DNA of 36,070 bases from a candidate division WWE3 bacterium. Its GTDB lineage: Bacteria; Patescibacteriota; WWE3; UBA101185; UBA10185. This document shows, piece after piece, positions 1 to 8,049 of the stretch (position 1 is its first letter; every line of letters starts with the position of its first letter). Below the pieces are notes generated by a model. The model ran no database searches and had not been told where the DNA came from. It saw nothing but the letters and a program-made list of their open reading frames with translations. The stretch spans positions 1 through 36,070 of the forward strand of contig JAGQNX010000008.1 in the NCBI GenBank assembly GCA_020427865.1. Direction: 5' to 3'. Made by a program: the position numbers and the translations under genes.

Positions 1-2
1 CC

Positions 3-509
3 CAACTAGCCTTAAAAGCGTCAGGGGAGTTAGATAAAGAACTTCTTCTTGCAGATGTGTTAGGAAATCCTCTAGATCAAACAGGGCAAACTATCATAGT
101 AAATAAAGGTTTCAGCCATGGTGTAACGGAAGGAAGCAATGTTGTATTAAAGAATAATCTTGTAGGTGTCGTTACATCTGTTTCTCGTGGGCGTAGTGTT
201 GTTAGTCTAGTGACGTCTCCTAATACACGAAGTACTGTTGTGGATATAGATTCTCCGGATCGTCTAGAAGGTGTGGCACGTGGTGATTTTGGTATTTCTA
301 TAATAATGTCGCAAATTTTGCCAAATGAACTAATTTCTGTAAATGATCTTATTGTCACTTCTGGGAAAGACGGTCTATTTGAACCAAATCTTATATTAGG
401 TAAAGTCGTAGAAATACAGGGTACTGAGTCTGATCCCATACGCAGTGCTGTAATAAAGTCTGAATTAGATTTAAAAAGATTAGAGAAAGTTTTCATAATC
501 ATACTTTAA
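3..509 (+). CDS. mreC: Rod shape-determining protein MreC, C-terminal part (5' end outside window)
   Basis: The reading frame is open from the first bases of the window, so this is the 3' part of a longer gene; the GTG at 57 lies inside it. The visible part begins with the end of a Leu/Lys/Glu-rich segment (probably the MreC coiled coil). The beta-barrel domain follows, with the family-typical run GFSHGVTEG, then VVLKNNLVGVV and LIVTSGKDGLFEPNLILGKV. MreC is a periplasmic-side scaffold of the elongasome that links MreB, MreD and PBP2/RodA. The next gene is mreD, one base after the stop codon, and PBP2 follows, the standard mreCD-mrdA order. Identification is firm from motifs plus context; the missing N-terminus should carry one membrane anchor. 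Confidence 0.9.
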   Translation, partial: QLALKASGELDKELLLADVLGNPLDQTGQTIIVNKGFSHGVTEGSNVVLKNNLVGVVTSVSRGRSVVSLVTSPNTRSTVVDIDSPDRLEGVARGDFGISIIMSQILPNELISVNDLIVTSGKDGLFEPNLILGKVVEIQGTESDPIRSAVIKSELDLKRLEKVFIIIL

Positions 510-510
510 T

Positions 511-987
511 ATGAGTACTAGACATCTAACATTTATTATATTAATAAACTTTGCATTAGCATTTATACAGACTTCTTTTTTATATGCTTTATCTCCTGCT
601 GTTTATATTCCTAATTTAGTTTTAGCCTTTGGCTACGCTTTTTTAGTTGATAAAAAGCTAGAATTAGGTGCAGGCTCCCTTTTTATTGGTGGTATACTTG
701 TTGATCTGTTTGGACTAGGTATAATAGGCTTAACTCCTTTGATATTTTTAACGTTTTTTATGATTATAAGATTCTTAGATGCCTATGCATTCAAAAGTTG
801 GGCGACTTATATATTGGGCCTAATCCTTACCCACCTCGGTTATTTTTTGTTACTTACGTTTAGTTTTAATTATTTTAGTTTTAACCTACTTATAGGTACA
901 TCAAACACTCTCATTTTATGTTTGTCATTTGTATATATAAATCAGCAATATGGGTTTTTTACCCAGCATAAAGGTTTTAATTCCTAG
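511..987 (+). CDS. mreD: Rod shape-determining protein MreD
   Basis: This 158-aa integral membrane protein has about five hydrophobic helices. The central stretch GGILVDLFGLGIIGL matches the conserved MreD pattern (G-x-L-x-D followed by a glycine-rich helix). MreD is a small membrane subunit of the elongasome that bridges MreC and the peptidoglycan synthases. The start codon follows the mreC stop by one base with no separate Shine-Dalgarno site, so translation is probably coupled. MreD diverges quickly in sequence, so the call rests on size, topology, the short motif and its position between mreC and mrdA. Confidence 0.85.
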   Translation: MSTRHLTFIILINFALAFIQTSFLYALSPAVYIPNLVLAFGYAFLVDKKLELGAGSLFIGGILVDLFGLGIIGLTPLIFLTFFMIIRFLDAYAFKSWATYILGLILTHLGYFLLLTFSFNYFSFNLLIGTSNTLILCLSFVYINQQYGFFTQHKGFNS

Positions 988-999
988 TGTGATACTGTT

Positions 1000-2979
1000 A
1001 TGTACTCTAACTTTCTAGACGAATTACGTAAAGTTAATCCCAAGAAATATAGACGGTCCCATTTTAGGGGACGTAGCGTGAATATATTAGGTAAATTGCC
1101 CATGTTTGATTCTAAAGATGCTAGTTTTATATTAGATTTTAGTTATAAGTTACGTACCCTATTAGTTTTTTCGGCTATCGTAGTTATTGTTACACTTACT
1201 TTTTTTGCACGTCTTTTTAGTTTACAAATTGTCGCAGGCGACGAATATTCCGATGCTTCTAGAGATAACCGAATTAGAGTGGTTAGTACCCCAGCAGAAA
1301 GAGGTGTGATTTACGACAAAAATGGTGATGTAATAGCGCGCAATCGTCCTGCTTTTAGAGTTGAACTCAATACAAAACTTTGTTCTACTGATAGTTCTGA
1401 TTCAAAAAGTTGTATAGCACAACTTGATTCTGTGGGGAGTTTTATAAATATAAATAAGGCAGATCTAATTAAAAAGATAGAAGATGGTGCCTCTCTAATA
1501 GTTTTAGTTGACGGTTTAAAAAAAGAAGATATTTTAGCTCTTGAAGCTAATATAACCAAAACTCCTGCAGTTCATGTAGCAATTTCTCCTAAGCGTGATT
1601 ACACAAGTGCTGAGGCTTTTTCACATTTAATTGGTTATGTTGGGTTAGGTGAAACACTTTATCCAACTATAGTAGGAAAATCTGGTATTGAGTTGAGCTA
1701 CAACGACATCTTAACGGGTATAGATGGAAAACAAATAGTGCAAGTTAATTCTGTAGGGGATTACTTTGACATATTAGCCGAACAAGATCCAGTACCCGGT
1801 AAAGATATTAAGCTTTTTGTGGATTCTGGGTTACAGGTCCTTGCCTATGAGTTGCTAAAACGTGAAGTTACTTCCGGTATAGCTCGGGCAGGCGCAGTGG
1901 TGGCACAAGATCCTAGAACCGGTGGTATATTGGCCTTAGTTAGTTACCCTGGATATGATTCTAATAAACTGGTTAGTGGGGTTACCTCTCAAGAGTATTC
2001 ATCTATATTAAACGCCTCTGGATATCCGTTTTATAACCGTGCGTTATCCGCCAGTTATCCCCCCGGATCAACATTTAAGATGATCACAGCTAGTGCATTA
2101 CTTGAAGAAAAGACAATTGATCCCCAGCGGACTATATTTGATCCCGGTTATATACAAGTAGGACCCTACATATATAGAAACTGGAAGCTAGATGGGCATG
2201 GAAATGTGGATTTATTACGTGCAATACAAGTTAGTAATGATACTTATTTTTATACAGTTACGGGTGGACATGGTGATATTGGTGGTTTGGGTATTACGCG
2301 TCTTGCTAAGTGGGCAAAGCTATTTGGTTTTGGTTCTCCCACAGGTGTGGATTTACCAGGTGAAGTATCAGGCTTTATGCCCGATGGTACGGGTAAGGAA
2401 TGGTATTTAGGAGATACCTTTATTTCTGCAATAGGGCAGGGGGATATTTTAGCTACACCCCTTCAGGTAAATAACGTTAATAATTATTTTGCGAGTGGTG
2501 GTATTTTATTTAAGCCAAGGGTTGTAGATACAATTTTAGGTAGTAGAATTCTTGGGTTAGAAGAGGATTCTATTAAAACTAGAAATATTATATCAACTGA
2601 TACCTATAATATAGTGAAAACTGGGTTAAAGATGGCATCTAGTATTGGCGGCACTGCTTATGCGGTGCAGGATTTTTCTAGTACACATATTGGTATTGAA
2701 GTTTCTGGAAAAACAGGTACATCTGAGTATATAGATTCTGATGGTAGTTTAAAAACTCATGCTTGGTATACAAGTTATGCACCCTACGATAATCCTACAA
2801 TTACTCTTACCGTGTTTTTAGAAGGTGGTGGTGGTGGTTCTACTGTCGCTGTACCGATAGCTCGCGAACTATACAATTATTGGTTTAGTGATTTGTCCAC
2901 ACAGCCTTATAAAGATCCTCTTAAGGAATCGGACAACACAATACCCCTAATTACTGAAGTATCTAGTATTGATAGATAA
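1000..2979 (+). CDS. mrdA: Penicillin-binding protein 2 (class B transpeptidase of the elongasome)
   Basis: This is a 659-aa peptidoglycan D,D-transpeptidase. A cytoplasmic N-terminus is followed by one membrane anchor (about residues 50-75), the class B PBP N-terminal module starting near R-G-V-I-Y-D (about 103), and the transpeptidase domain. Catalytic motifs are present in order: S357-T-F-K360 (SxxK), S412-N-D414 at the SxN position, and K571-T-G573. The neighbouring text NDTYFY and SGKTGTSE is typical of PBP2. With mreC and mreD immediately upstream it should drive lateral wall growth. rodA, its usual partner, is not in the window. The C-terminal tail after the KTG box is short and Ser/Thr-rich. 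Confidence 0.95.
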   Translation: MYSNFLDELRKVNPKKYRRSHFRGRSVNILGKLPMFDSKDASFILDFSYKLRTLLVFSAIVVIVTLTFFARLFSLQIVAGDEYSDASRDNRIRVVSTPAERGVIYDKNGDVIARNRPAFRVELNTKLCSTDSSDSKSCIAQLDSVGSFININKADLIKKIEDGASLIVLVDGLKKEDILALEANITKTPAVHVAISPKRDYTSAEAFSHLIGYVGLGETLYPTIVGKSGIELSYNDILTGIDGKQIVQVNSVGDYFDILAEQDPVPGKDIKLFVDSGLQVLAYELLKREVTSGIARAGAVVAQDPRTGGILALVSYPGYDSNKLVSGVTSQEYSSILNASGYPFYNRALSASYPPGSTFKMITASALLEEKTIDPQRTIFDPGYIQVGPYIYRNWKLDGHGNVDLLRAIQVSNDTYFYTVTGGHGDIGGLGITRLAKWAKLFGFGSPTGVDLPGEVSGFMPDGTGKEWYLGDTFISAIGQGDILATPLQVNNVNNYFASGGILFKPRVVDTILGSRILGLEEDSIKTRNIISTDTYNIVKTGLKMASSIGGTAYAVQDFSSTHIGIEVSGKTGTSEYIDSDGSLKTHAWYTSYAPYDNPTITLTVFLEGGGGGSTVAVPIARELYNYWFSDLSTQPYKDPLKESDNTIPLITEVSSIDR

Positions 2980-3008
2980 TAGGTTGTTAACATTAATGCT
3001 TTACGATG

Positions 3009-3014
3009 TATATT
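3009..3014 (+). promoter_or_regulatory. Candidate -10 box for leaderless dprA
   Basis: TATATT ends seven bases before the dprA ATG at 3022 and no Shine-Dalgarno site is visible. The spacing resembles the clearer leaderless promoters elsewhere in the window, but the motif alone is common in AT-rich DNA, so this is tentative. Confidence 0.4.
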
Positions 3015-3021
3015 AGGCAGA

Positions 3022-3684
3022 ATGTTAGGCAATATAACTACGCTATATCCGAACTCCAAACAATATCCTCCTTTATTATCGTCTTTGCAATCTCCTCCTA
3101 TGCTTAGTGTTTTAGGTAATATAGATGCTTTGTATAAGCCCACTATTGCTATCATTGGTAGTAGAAAAATGTCTACATATGGTTCTATGGTAACGAAACG
3201 TTTATGTAAAACTCTTGCAGGGCTAAATTGTGCTACAGTAGCAGGTTTAGCCGTGGGTATAGATTTAGAAGCACATATTACAAGTGCAACTTTGCAGATT
3301 CCAACAATAGCTGTACTTGGATATGGTTTAGGATATTTACCTAAGATGCATCAGTATAAACATATTAAGAGCATCTTAGCTTCCGGTGGTTGTGTAGTTT
3401 CTACCTATACGTTTGCTAGCAAACCTGAAAAGTATAAGTTTGTTGAACGAAATCAAGTAATAGCAGGTTTGTCTTGTGCTTTGGTTGTAGTGGAAGCGGC
3501 TATTCATAGTGGTACTAATCATACTGTTAACTTTATGCTTAGTCTTGGCAGGTCTGTTTATGCAGTGCCTGGGAGTATATTTTCTGCTACATCTCGCGGT
3601 ACAAACTCTATGATTTATGATGGCGCTACTCCATTGAAAGATATAAGTGAATTGAGAATTAATTTTGAAAATCACACGCTCTAA
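3022..3684 (+). CDS. dprA: DNA-processing protein DprA (Rossmann-fold core only)
   Basis: DprA loads RecA onto incoming single-stranded DNA during natural transformation. The 220-aa protein contains the core motifs in order: GSRKMSTYG (about residues 46-54), GLAVGIDLEAH (the family's G-x-A-x-G-I-D...AH signature), VLGYGLGYLPK, ERNQVIAGLS (family RNRIIAGLS), VVVEA, SGTNHT and AVPGS. It lacks both the usual N-terminal SAM/HhH-like domain and the C-terminal winged helix, so it is close to the minimal catalytic core. The frame is open back to 2983 but has no ATG, GTG or TTG before 3022; an ATT start at 2992 is conceivable. dprA followed by topA is a widespread gene order. Confidence 0.9.
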   Translation: MLGNITTLYPNSKQYPPLLSSLQSPPMLSVLGNIDALYKPTIAIIGSRKMSTYGSMVTKRLCKTLAGLNCATVAGLAVGIDLEAHITSATLQIPTIAVLGYGLGYLPKMHQYKHIKSILASGGCVVSTYTFASKPEKYKFVERNQVIAGLSCALVVVEAAIHSGTNHTVNFMLSLGRSVYAVPGSIFSATSRGTNSMIYDGATPLKDISELRINFENHTL

Positions 3685-3686
3685 GG

Positions 3687-3692
3687 TATCCT
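3687..3692 (+). promoter_or_regulatory. Candidate -10 box for leaderless topA
   Basis: TATCCT sits seven bases before the topA ATG at 3700, in the 15-base gap after dprA. The only purine-rich site (AAGG at 3683-3686) is too far from the start to act as a good ribosome binding site, so a leaderless start is plausible. Confidence 0.4.
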
Positions 3693-3699
3693 TAGATTT

Positions 3700-5868
3700 A
3701 TGAGTGAACAAAAGCTTGTTATAGTAGAGTCTCCCACTAAGGCTAAGACTCTTTCAAAAATATTAGGAAAACAATATGTTGTTAAAGCTTCTATGGGTCA
3801 TATACGAGATCTGCCAAAAAGCGGCCTTGCTATAGATGTAGAAAATAATTTTGAGCCCCAATACGAAGTAAGCACTAAAGGTAAAAAAATCATATCCGAA
3901 TTAAATACCTTATCTAAGGATATAAACGATATTATCCTAGCTACAGACCCTGATAGAGAAGGTGAGGCTATTGCATGGCATTTAAGTGAATTATTAAAGG
4001 CAAAAAAACGTGCCAAGGGTGCAGTCCCGTTAAAGTTTTCTCGTGTAGTTTTTCATGAAATTACAAAATCTGCAATTGAAGAAGCTTTTGTGCATGCTAC
4101 TGCTTTGAATACTAACTTAGTGGATGCACAGCAAGCTCGACGCGTGTTGGATAGGTTAGTAGGTTATAAATTATCGCCTTTGCTATGGAAGAAAGTGCGT
4201 TATGGTTTGTCTGCTGGTCGTGTTCAAAGTATTGCAGTGAGACTTATTGTAGAAAAAGAACGCGAACGCCAAGCTTTTAATTCCGAGGAGTATTGGAGTG
4301 TTGACGCTGAATTTGAAAACAGTGCTCAGATAAAGATAACTGCTTCTTTGATTGAAAAAGATGGCAAGAAATTAGAGCTCCCTGATGAAGCTGCCGTAAA
4401 AAAAGTTGAATCAGATCTCTTAGGTGCTACATTTAAGGTAGATGCTGTAAAGCGTACTGATAGAAAAAGAAAGCCCCCTGTTCCCTTTAAAACATCAACT
4501 TTACAACAAGCCGCTGCTAATTATTATGGATTTACTGCTAAAAAGACTATGTCAGCTGCACAAAAATTGTTTGAAAAAGGATTAATTACATATCACAGAA
4601 CAGACTCTTTAGATTTGTCTGCACAATTTTTGCAGGAAGCCCAAACATTTATTAAAAAAACATGGGGGGTAGAGAATTTACCTAAGAGTCCTAATATTTA
4701 CAAAACGAACTCAAAAGGTGCCCAAGAAGCTCATGAAGCTATACGTCCCACTAACTTAGATAATGCGGTAGAAATTATACATTCGGGTTCTCTTCCTAAG
4801 GAAGAACACCAGATATACTCTTTAATCGTTAAAAGGTCTCTAGAATGTCAAATGTTGCCTGCAGTTTACGATCAAACAACTATTAATATCATGTCTTCCA
4901 ATGCTTATGGATTTAGGGCAACAGGCTCTATTATAAAGTTTGCAGGATGGCTTAATGTTACTTCTTATTTAAAAATGTCTAGTGATAAAGAAGATTTGGA
5001 TGTATTACCTGCCTTAACTGAAAACGAGCTTCTCTCTATGTCAACATTTGTGCCGGAACAACATTTTACCCAACCTCCTGCTAGATACTCTGATGCAAGT
5101 ATAATTAAACATTTGGAAGAATTGGGTATTGGTAGACCTTCTACATATGCACCTACATTAACTACTATAGTGTCCAGAGGTTATGTGGAAAAAGAGGGTA
5201 GGTATTTTGTTCCAAAAGACGTCGCATATGTTGTTAATGACCTTTTGGTAAGTCACTTCCCAGATGTTGTAGATTATAATTTCACTGCTGTTATGGAAGA
5301 AGACTTAGATAAAGTTGCTGCAGGTAAGGTAGAGTGGGTTCCTTTAATTTCTAGGTTTTACACACCTTTTGCACAAACTCTAGCTTTGAAGGACAAAGAA
5401 TTACAAAAGCAGGATATGACTAAATTAGGAGAATCAGATGAAAAATGTCCAGATTGTGGAAAAATTTTGTATATTAAGCTAGGAAAATATGGGAAGTTTT
5501 TAAGTTGCTCCGGTTTTCCAGATTGCGAATACGCTAAACCTTTGAACGACGAAATACCTACAAACGAGAATGGAGAACAAATAACAGATTTTGGTAAATG
5601 TGATAAATGTGAACAGGGTATGTTTTTATTAAAACAAGGTAGATTTGGGAAATTCTTAGCTTGTAATAATTACCCAAAATGTAAAAACACAAAGCAGTAT
5701 CTAGATAAAATAGGTATGAATTGCCCAGAATGTAAAACAGGGGATATTGTAGTTAAAAAGGCCAAAAGGGGAGTCTTTTATGGCTGTAGTAATTATCCTA
5801 CATGTAATTATGCCTCTTGGAAAAATCCTAAACTAGACTCCGCAGATCCTGTGCAATCAGCTGAATAG
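3700..5868 (+). CDS. topA: DNA topoisomerase I (type IA) with three C-terminal zinc ribbons
   Basis: This enzyme relaxes negative supercoils by passing one strand through a transient break. The 722-aa protein starts with the Toprim domain (VIVESPTKAKTL near residue 7; acidic ATDPDREGEAIAWHL near 87). The active-site tyrosine is Y298 in the YHRTDS motif, and SAGRVQSIAVRLI and LGIGRPSTYAPT are also conserved. The C-terminus carries three consecutive C4 zinc ribbons (from about residues 585, 630 and 676), each of the form CPxC...C...C. A complete topA of this size is normal. Its 3' end is followed by a 199-base non-coding stretch containing several hairpins. Confidence 0.97.
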   Translation: MSEQKLVIVESPTKAKTLSKILGKQYVVKASMGHIRDLPKSGLAIDVENNFEPQYEVSTKGKKIISELNTLSKDINDIILATDPDREGEAIAWHLSELLKAKKRAKGAVPLKFSRVVFHEITKSAIEEAFVHATALNTNLVDAQQARRVLDRLVGYKLSPLLWKKVRYGLSAGRVQSIAVRLIVEKERERQAFNSEEYWSVDAEFENSAQIKITASLIEKDGKKLELPDEAAVKKVESDLLGATFKVDAVKRTDRKRKPPVPFKTSTLQQAAANYYGFTAKKTMSAAQKLFEKGLITYHRTDSLDLSAQFLQEAQTFIKKTWGVENLPKSPNIYKTNSKGAQEAHEAIRPTNLDNAVEIIHSGSLPKEEHQIYSLIVKRSLECQMLPAVYDQTTINIMSSNAYGFRATGSIIKFAGWLNVTSYLKMSSDKEDLDVLPALTENELLSMSTFVPEQHFTQPPARYSDASIIKHLEELGIGRPSTYAPTLTTIVSRGYVEKEGRYFVPKDVAYVVNDLLVSHFPDVVDYNFTAVMEEDLDKVAAGKVEWVPLISRFYTPFAQTLALKDKELQKQDMTKLGESDEKCPDCGKILYIKLGKYGKFLSCSGFPDCEYAKPLNDEIPTNENGEQITDFGKCDKCEQGMFLLKQGRFGKFLACNNYPKCKNTKQYLDKIGMNCPECKTGDIVVKKAKRGVFYGCSNYPTCNYASWKNPKLDSADPVQSAE

Positions 5869-6067
5869 GGCGCATTTATATTTATAGAACCTTGATTACC
5901 AAAGATTTATTTGGTAACCTGCAGCTACTTAAGCTTTCCTGGTGCACTTGCACCCATTAAGTTGAGACATTTTCTTTAATTAATAAATGTCAAAAGATAA
6001 AAGGAATACATTACTCTCTTAATGTGTATTTCCCTTTATATTAGTTATATTTTTGAAAGGAATTTTT
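5869..6067 (+). promoter_or_regulatory. Structured topA-rpsB intergenic region / rpsB leader with four hairpins
   Basis: No gene is visible here. Four inverted repeats lie in a row. 5896-5917: perfect 8-bp stem TTACCAAA/TTTGGTAA with a 6-nt loop. 5941-5954: GGTGC/GCACC around ACTT. 5966-5991: GACATTT/AAATGTC with a 12-nt loop. About 5999-6037: a longer stem (AAAGG-AATAC-ATTA against TAAT-GTATT-CCTTT with three small bulges). The last hairpin is followed only by a mixed AT-rich stretch, so it may end the topA transcript or be part of the rpsB mRNA leader. S2-responsive rpsB leaders are known in other bacteria; whether this is one is inference. Confidence 0.55.
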
Positions 6068-6970
6068 GTGTCTACAAAAGTAGAATTTAAAACACCTACT
6101 ACTGCTGAAATGCTAGAGTCTGGTGTACATATTGGGCATCAGGCCCGACATTGGAATCCTGCAATGGAAAAATACATTTTTGCAGTGAAAAGTGGTAAAC
6201 ATATTATAGATTTAGGTAGTACTGAAACAAATTTAGCAAAAGCACTTCAAGCGTTATTCGATATAAGCTCTACAGGTGGCAAAGTGATTTTTGTTAGTAC
6301 AAAGAAGCAAGCTATCGAAGTAATAGAAACAGAGGCCCAAAGATGTGGTGCTTTGTATGTTACTGAAAGATGGTTAGGTGGAACCCTTACAAATCTTCCT
6401 GTTATAAAAAGAAATATAAAAAAGCTTTTAGATTATAAATCTTCTAGAGAAAAAGGTGAATTTGGCAAATATACAAAAAAAGAACGTTTAATGTTAGATA
6501 GAGAAATCGAAAAACTTGAGCGTAATTATGGGGGACTTACTGGATTAAATGCAGTACCCACGGCTTTATTTGTAATTGATGCCCGTAGAGAAAAGACCGC
6601 AATTAAAGAGGCAAATAAAATGAAAGTTCCTGTATTTGCCTTAGTAGATACAAACACTGCTCCAGAGGGCGTTTCCTATGTTATCCCAGGTAATGATGAT
6701 GGGTTACGTTCGATTTCGTTAATAGTTAAGTCTGTTGCCGATGCTTTAGAGTCTGGATATGCAGTATATGCTAAGAAGCTTGCAGAAAAGGGACTAGTTG
6801 AAACCCCCGTTGTAGTGACTGACTCCGTAGATACGCCTGTTGTTGTTTCTGCGTCAGAATCCCCAGCATCTACACAAAAAGCTGGCAAAAAAGCGATAAA
6901 GGCTTACGAAAATAAAGATACCGAAGTTGATGAAGCTTCTAAAAAAGCTAAAACTTCTAGCAATAAGTAA
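6068..6970 (+). CDS. rpsB: 30S ribosomal protein S2 (uS2) with extended C-terminal tail
   Basis: Small-subunit protein S2 helps dock S1 and the mRNA. Conserved blocks are visible: LESGVHIGHQARHWNPAM, TERWLGGTLTN, VFVIDARREKTAIKEA-type text and ALVDTN. I prefer the GTG at 6068 over the in-frame TTG at 6053, because GAAAGGA (6055-6061) is a Shine-Dalgarno site six bases before the GTG and the protein then begins STKVEFKTPT. The product is 300 aa. About 65 residues after the canonical end form a Val/Thr/Ser- then Lys/Ala-rich tail of low complexity, longer than in most S2 proteins. tsf follows after 19 bases, the nearly universal rpsB-tsf pair. Confidence 0.95.
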   Translation: MSTKVEFKTPTTAEMLESGVHIGHQARHWNPAMEKYIFAVKSGKHIIDLGSTETNLAKALQALFDISSTGGKVIFVSTKKQAIEVIETEAQRCGALYVTERWLGGTLTNLPVIKRNIKKLLDYKSSREKGEFGKYTKKERLMLDREIEKLERNYGGLTGLNAVPTALFVIDARREKTAIKEANKMKVPVFALVDTNTAPEGVSYVIPGNDDGLRSISLIVKSVADALESGYAVYAKKLAEKGLVETPVVVTDSVDTPVVVSASESPASTQKAGKKAIKAYENKDTEVDEASKKAKTSSNK

Positions 6971-6989
6971 AAAATTTTAAGGAGAATTT

Positions 6990-7445
6990 ATGGGTTTAAA
7001 TGTAGATAACATAAAAAAACTTAGAGAAGAAACCGGTGCTGGTATATTAGAAGTAAAAGAAACTCTTGCAAAGTTTGATGGCGACTATGCTAAAGCTCTT
7101 GAGGATTTGATGTCAAAAGCTTCTGCAAAAGCTGCTAAAAAATCAGACCGCGAAATAAAAGATGGACTTGTGTATTCATATATACACGGTACTGGTAAAG
7201 TGGGTGCTTTAGTACTTATGGGTTGTGAAACAGACTTTGTTGCAAAAACAGATGACTTCACTAATTTATGTAAAGATGTTGCTATGCAGGTTTGTACAGG
7301 GGACTATGATAATGTAGAGCAGATTCTTCAAGATCCTTTTATTAAAGATAGTAGTAAAACTGTTCAGAGCTTAATTAATGATGTTGTAGCTAAACTAGGT
7401 GAAAACATTACACTACTTGAGTTCAAAAAGCTATCTGTAAACTAA
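6990..7445 (+). CDS. tsf: Elongation factor Ts (short form)
   Basis: EF-Ts regenerates EF-Tu-GTP. The 151-aa protein begins with the UBA-like domain (NVDNIKKLREETGAGILEVK) and contains the nucleotide-exchange signature GCETDFVAKTDDF at about residues 76-88. It then keeps only one core subdomain and ends soon after ITLLEFKKL. E. coli EF-Ts is 283 aa and the Thermus form 196 aa, so this one is strongly shortened. A good Shine-Dalgarno AAGGAG (6979-6984) lies five bases before the ATG. A strong terminator directly after the stop closes the rpsB-tsf unit. Confidence 0.95.
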   Translation: MGLNVDNIKKLREETGAGILEVKETLAKFDGDYAKALEDLMSKASAKAAKKSDREIKDGLVYSYIHGTGKVGALVLMGCETDFVAKTDDFTNLCKDVAMQVCTGDYDNVEQILQDPFIKDSSKTVQSLINDVVAKLGENITLLEFKKLSVN

Positions 7446-7447
7446 CC

Positions 7448-7478
7448 AAAATATCCCCAGCTTAGCTGGGGTATTTTT
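7448..7478 (+). terminator. Intrinsic terminator after tsf
   Basis: The perfect stem CCCCAGC (7455-7461) / GCTGGGG (7465-7471) with a TTA loop is followed by TATTTTTGTT. The flanking AAAATA and TATTTT can extend the stem past one bulged base. This is a textbook rho-independent terminator. It overlaps the promoter of frr, so one transcript ends and the next begins within about 45 bases. Confidence 0.93.
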
Positions 7479-7486
7479 GTTATAAT
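7478..7486 (+). promoter_or_regulatory. Extended -10 promoter of leaderless frr
   Basis: TGT-TATAAT matches the extended -10 consensus (TGnTATAAT) exactly. It ends six bases before the frr ATG at 7493, placing the predicted transcription start at the start codon. No Shine-Dalgarno sequence is possible in between. Confidence 0.85.
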
Positions 7487-7492
7487 TTCAAC

Positions 7493-8044
7493 ATGAATGA
7501 AAAAGAGTTAAAAACAAAACTTGATGCGGTTGTTAGTTTTTTTAGAAATGAAATCAGTCAGATACGCACGGGCAGAGCAACCCCTGCACTTTTTGAAAAC
7601 ATTATAGTCCCTGCATATGGTTCTAACATGACTTTAAAAGAGCTTGCTACTATTGCAATCCCAGATTCTCAAACCGTAACCATTTCGCCTTGGGACAAGA
7701 GTTTGCTTACCCCAATATCAAATGCAATAATAAAATCAGAACTACAATTAAATCCTTCTGTAGGAGAAGACACTATTAGACTATTAATACCTGCATTAAC
7801 CGAAGAACGTCGTATAGAGTTCACCAAACTTGTTGGTCACAAAGAAAATAATGCCAAACAATCCATTAGAAATATTCGCCAAGACACACTTAAATTAGTT
7901 GATAAGGCCTATACAAATAAAGAGATAGGTGAAGACGAAAAGTTTACTCATAAAGATTCTATTGAAGTCATTATTAAAGATTATATTTCTCAAATTGATG
8001 CTATTGCAGATACTAAAAAAACAGATCTGCTTAATATGGCATAA
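7493..8044 (+). CDS. frr: Ribosome recycling factor
   Basis: RRF splits the post-termination ribosome together with EF-G. The 183-aa product has normal length and the family blocks FRNEISQIRTGRATPALFENI, YGSNMTLKELATI, ISPWDKSLLTPISNAI and ITEERR-type text (LTEERRIEFTKLVGHKEN). Domain I (three-helix bundle) and domain II are both present. It usually follows pyrH; here it comes straight after tsf behind its own terminator and promoter, with an apparent leaderless start. rseP follows after five bases. Confidence 0.96.
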   Translation: MNEKELKTKLDAVVSFFRNEISQIRTGRATPALFENIIVPAYGSNMTLKELATIAIPDSQTVTISPWDKSLLTPISNAIIKSELQLNPSVGEDTIRLLIPALTEERRIEFTKLVGHKENNAKQSIRNIRQDTLKLVDKAYTNKEIGEDEKFTHKDSIEVIIKDYISQIDAIADTKKTDLLNMA

Positions 8045-8049
8045 TTATT

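Noticed and set aside
77..502. Antisense open frames opposite mreC, rseP, htrA, dnaB and others
   Set aside because: They mirror conserved genes, have no recognisable domains or start signals, and their amino acid composition looks like reverse translations.
6053..6067. TTG start for rpsB
   Set aside because: The Shine-Dalgarno GAAAGGA would then lie inside the coding region; GTG 6068 has correct spacing.
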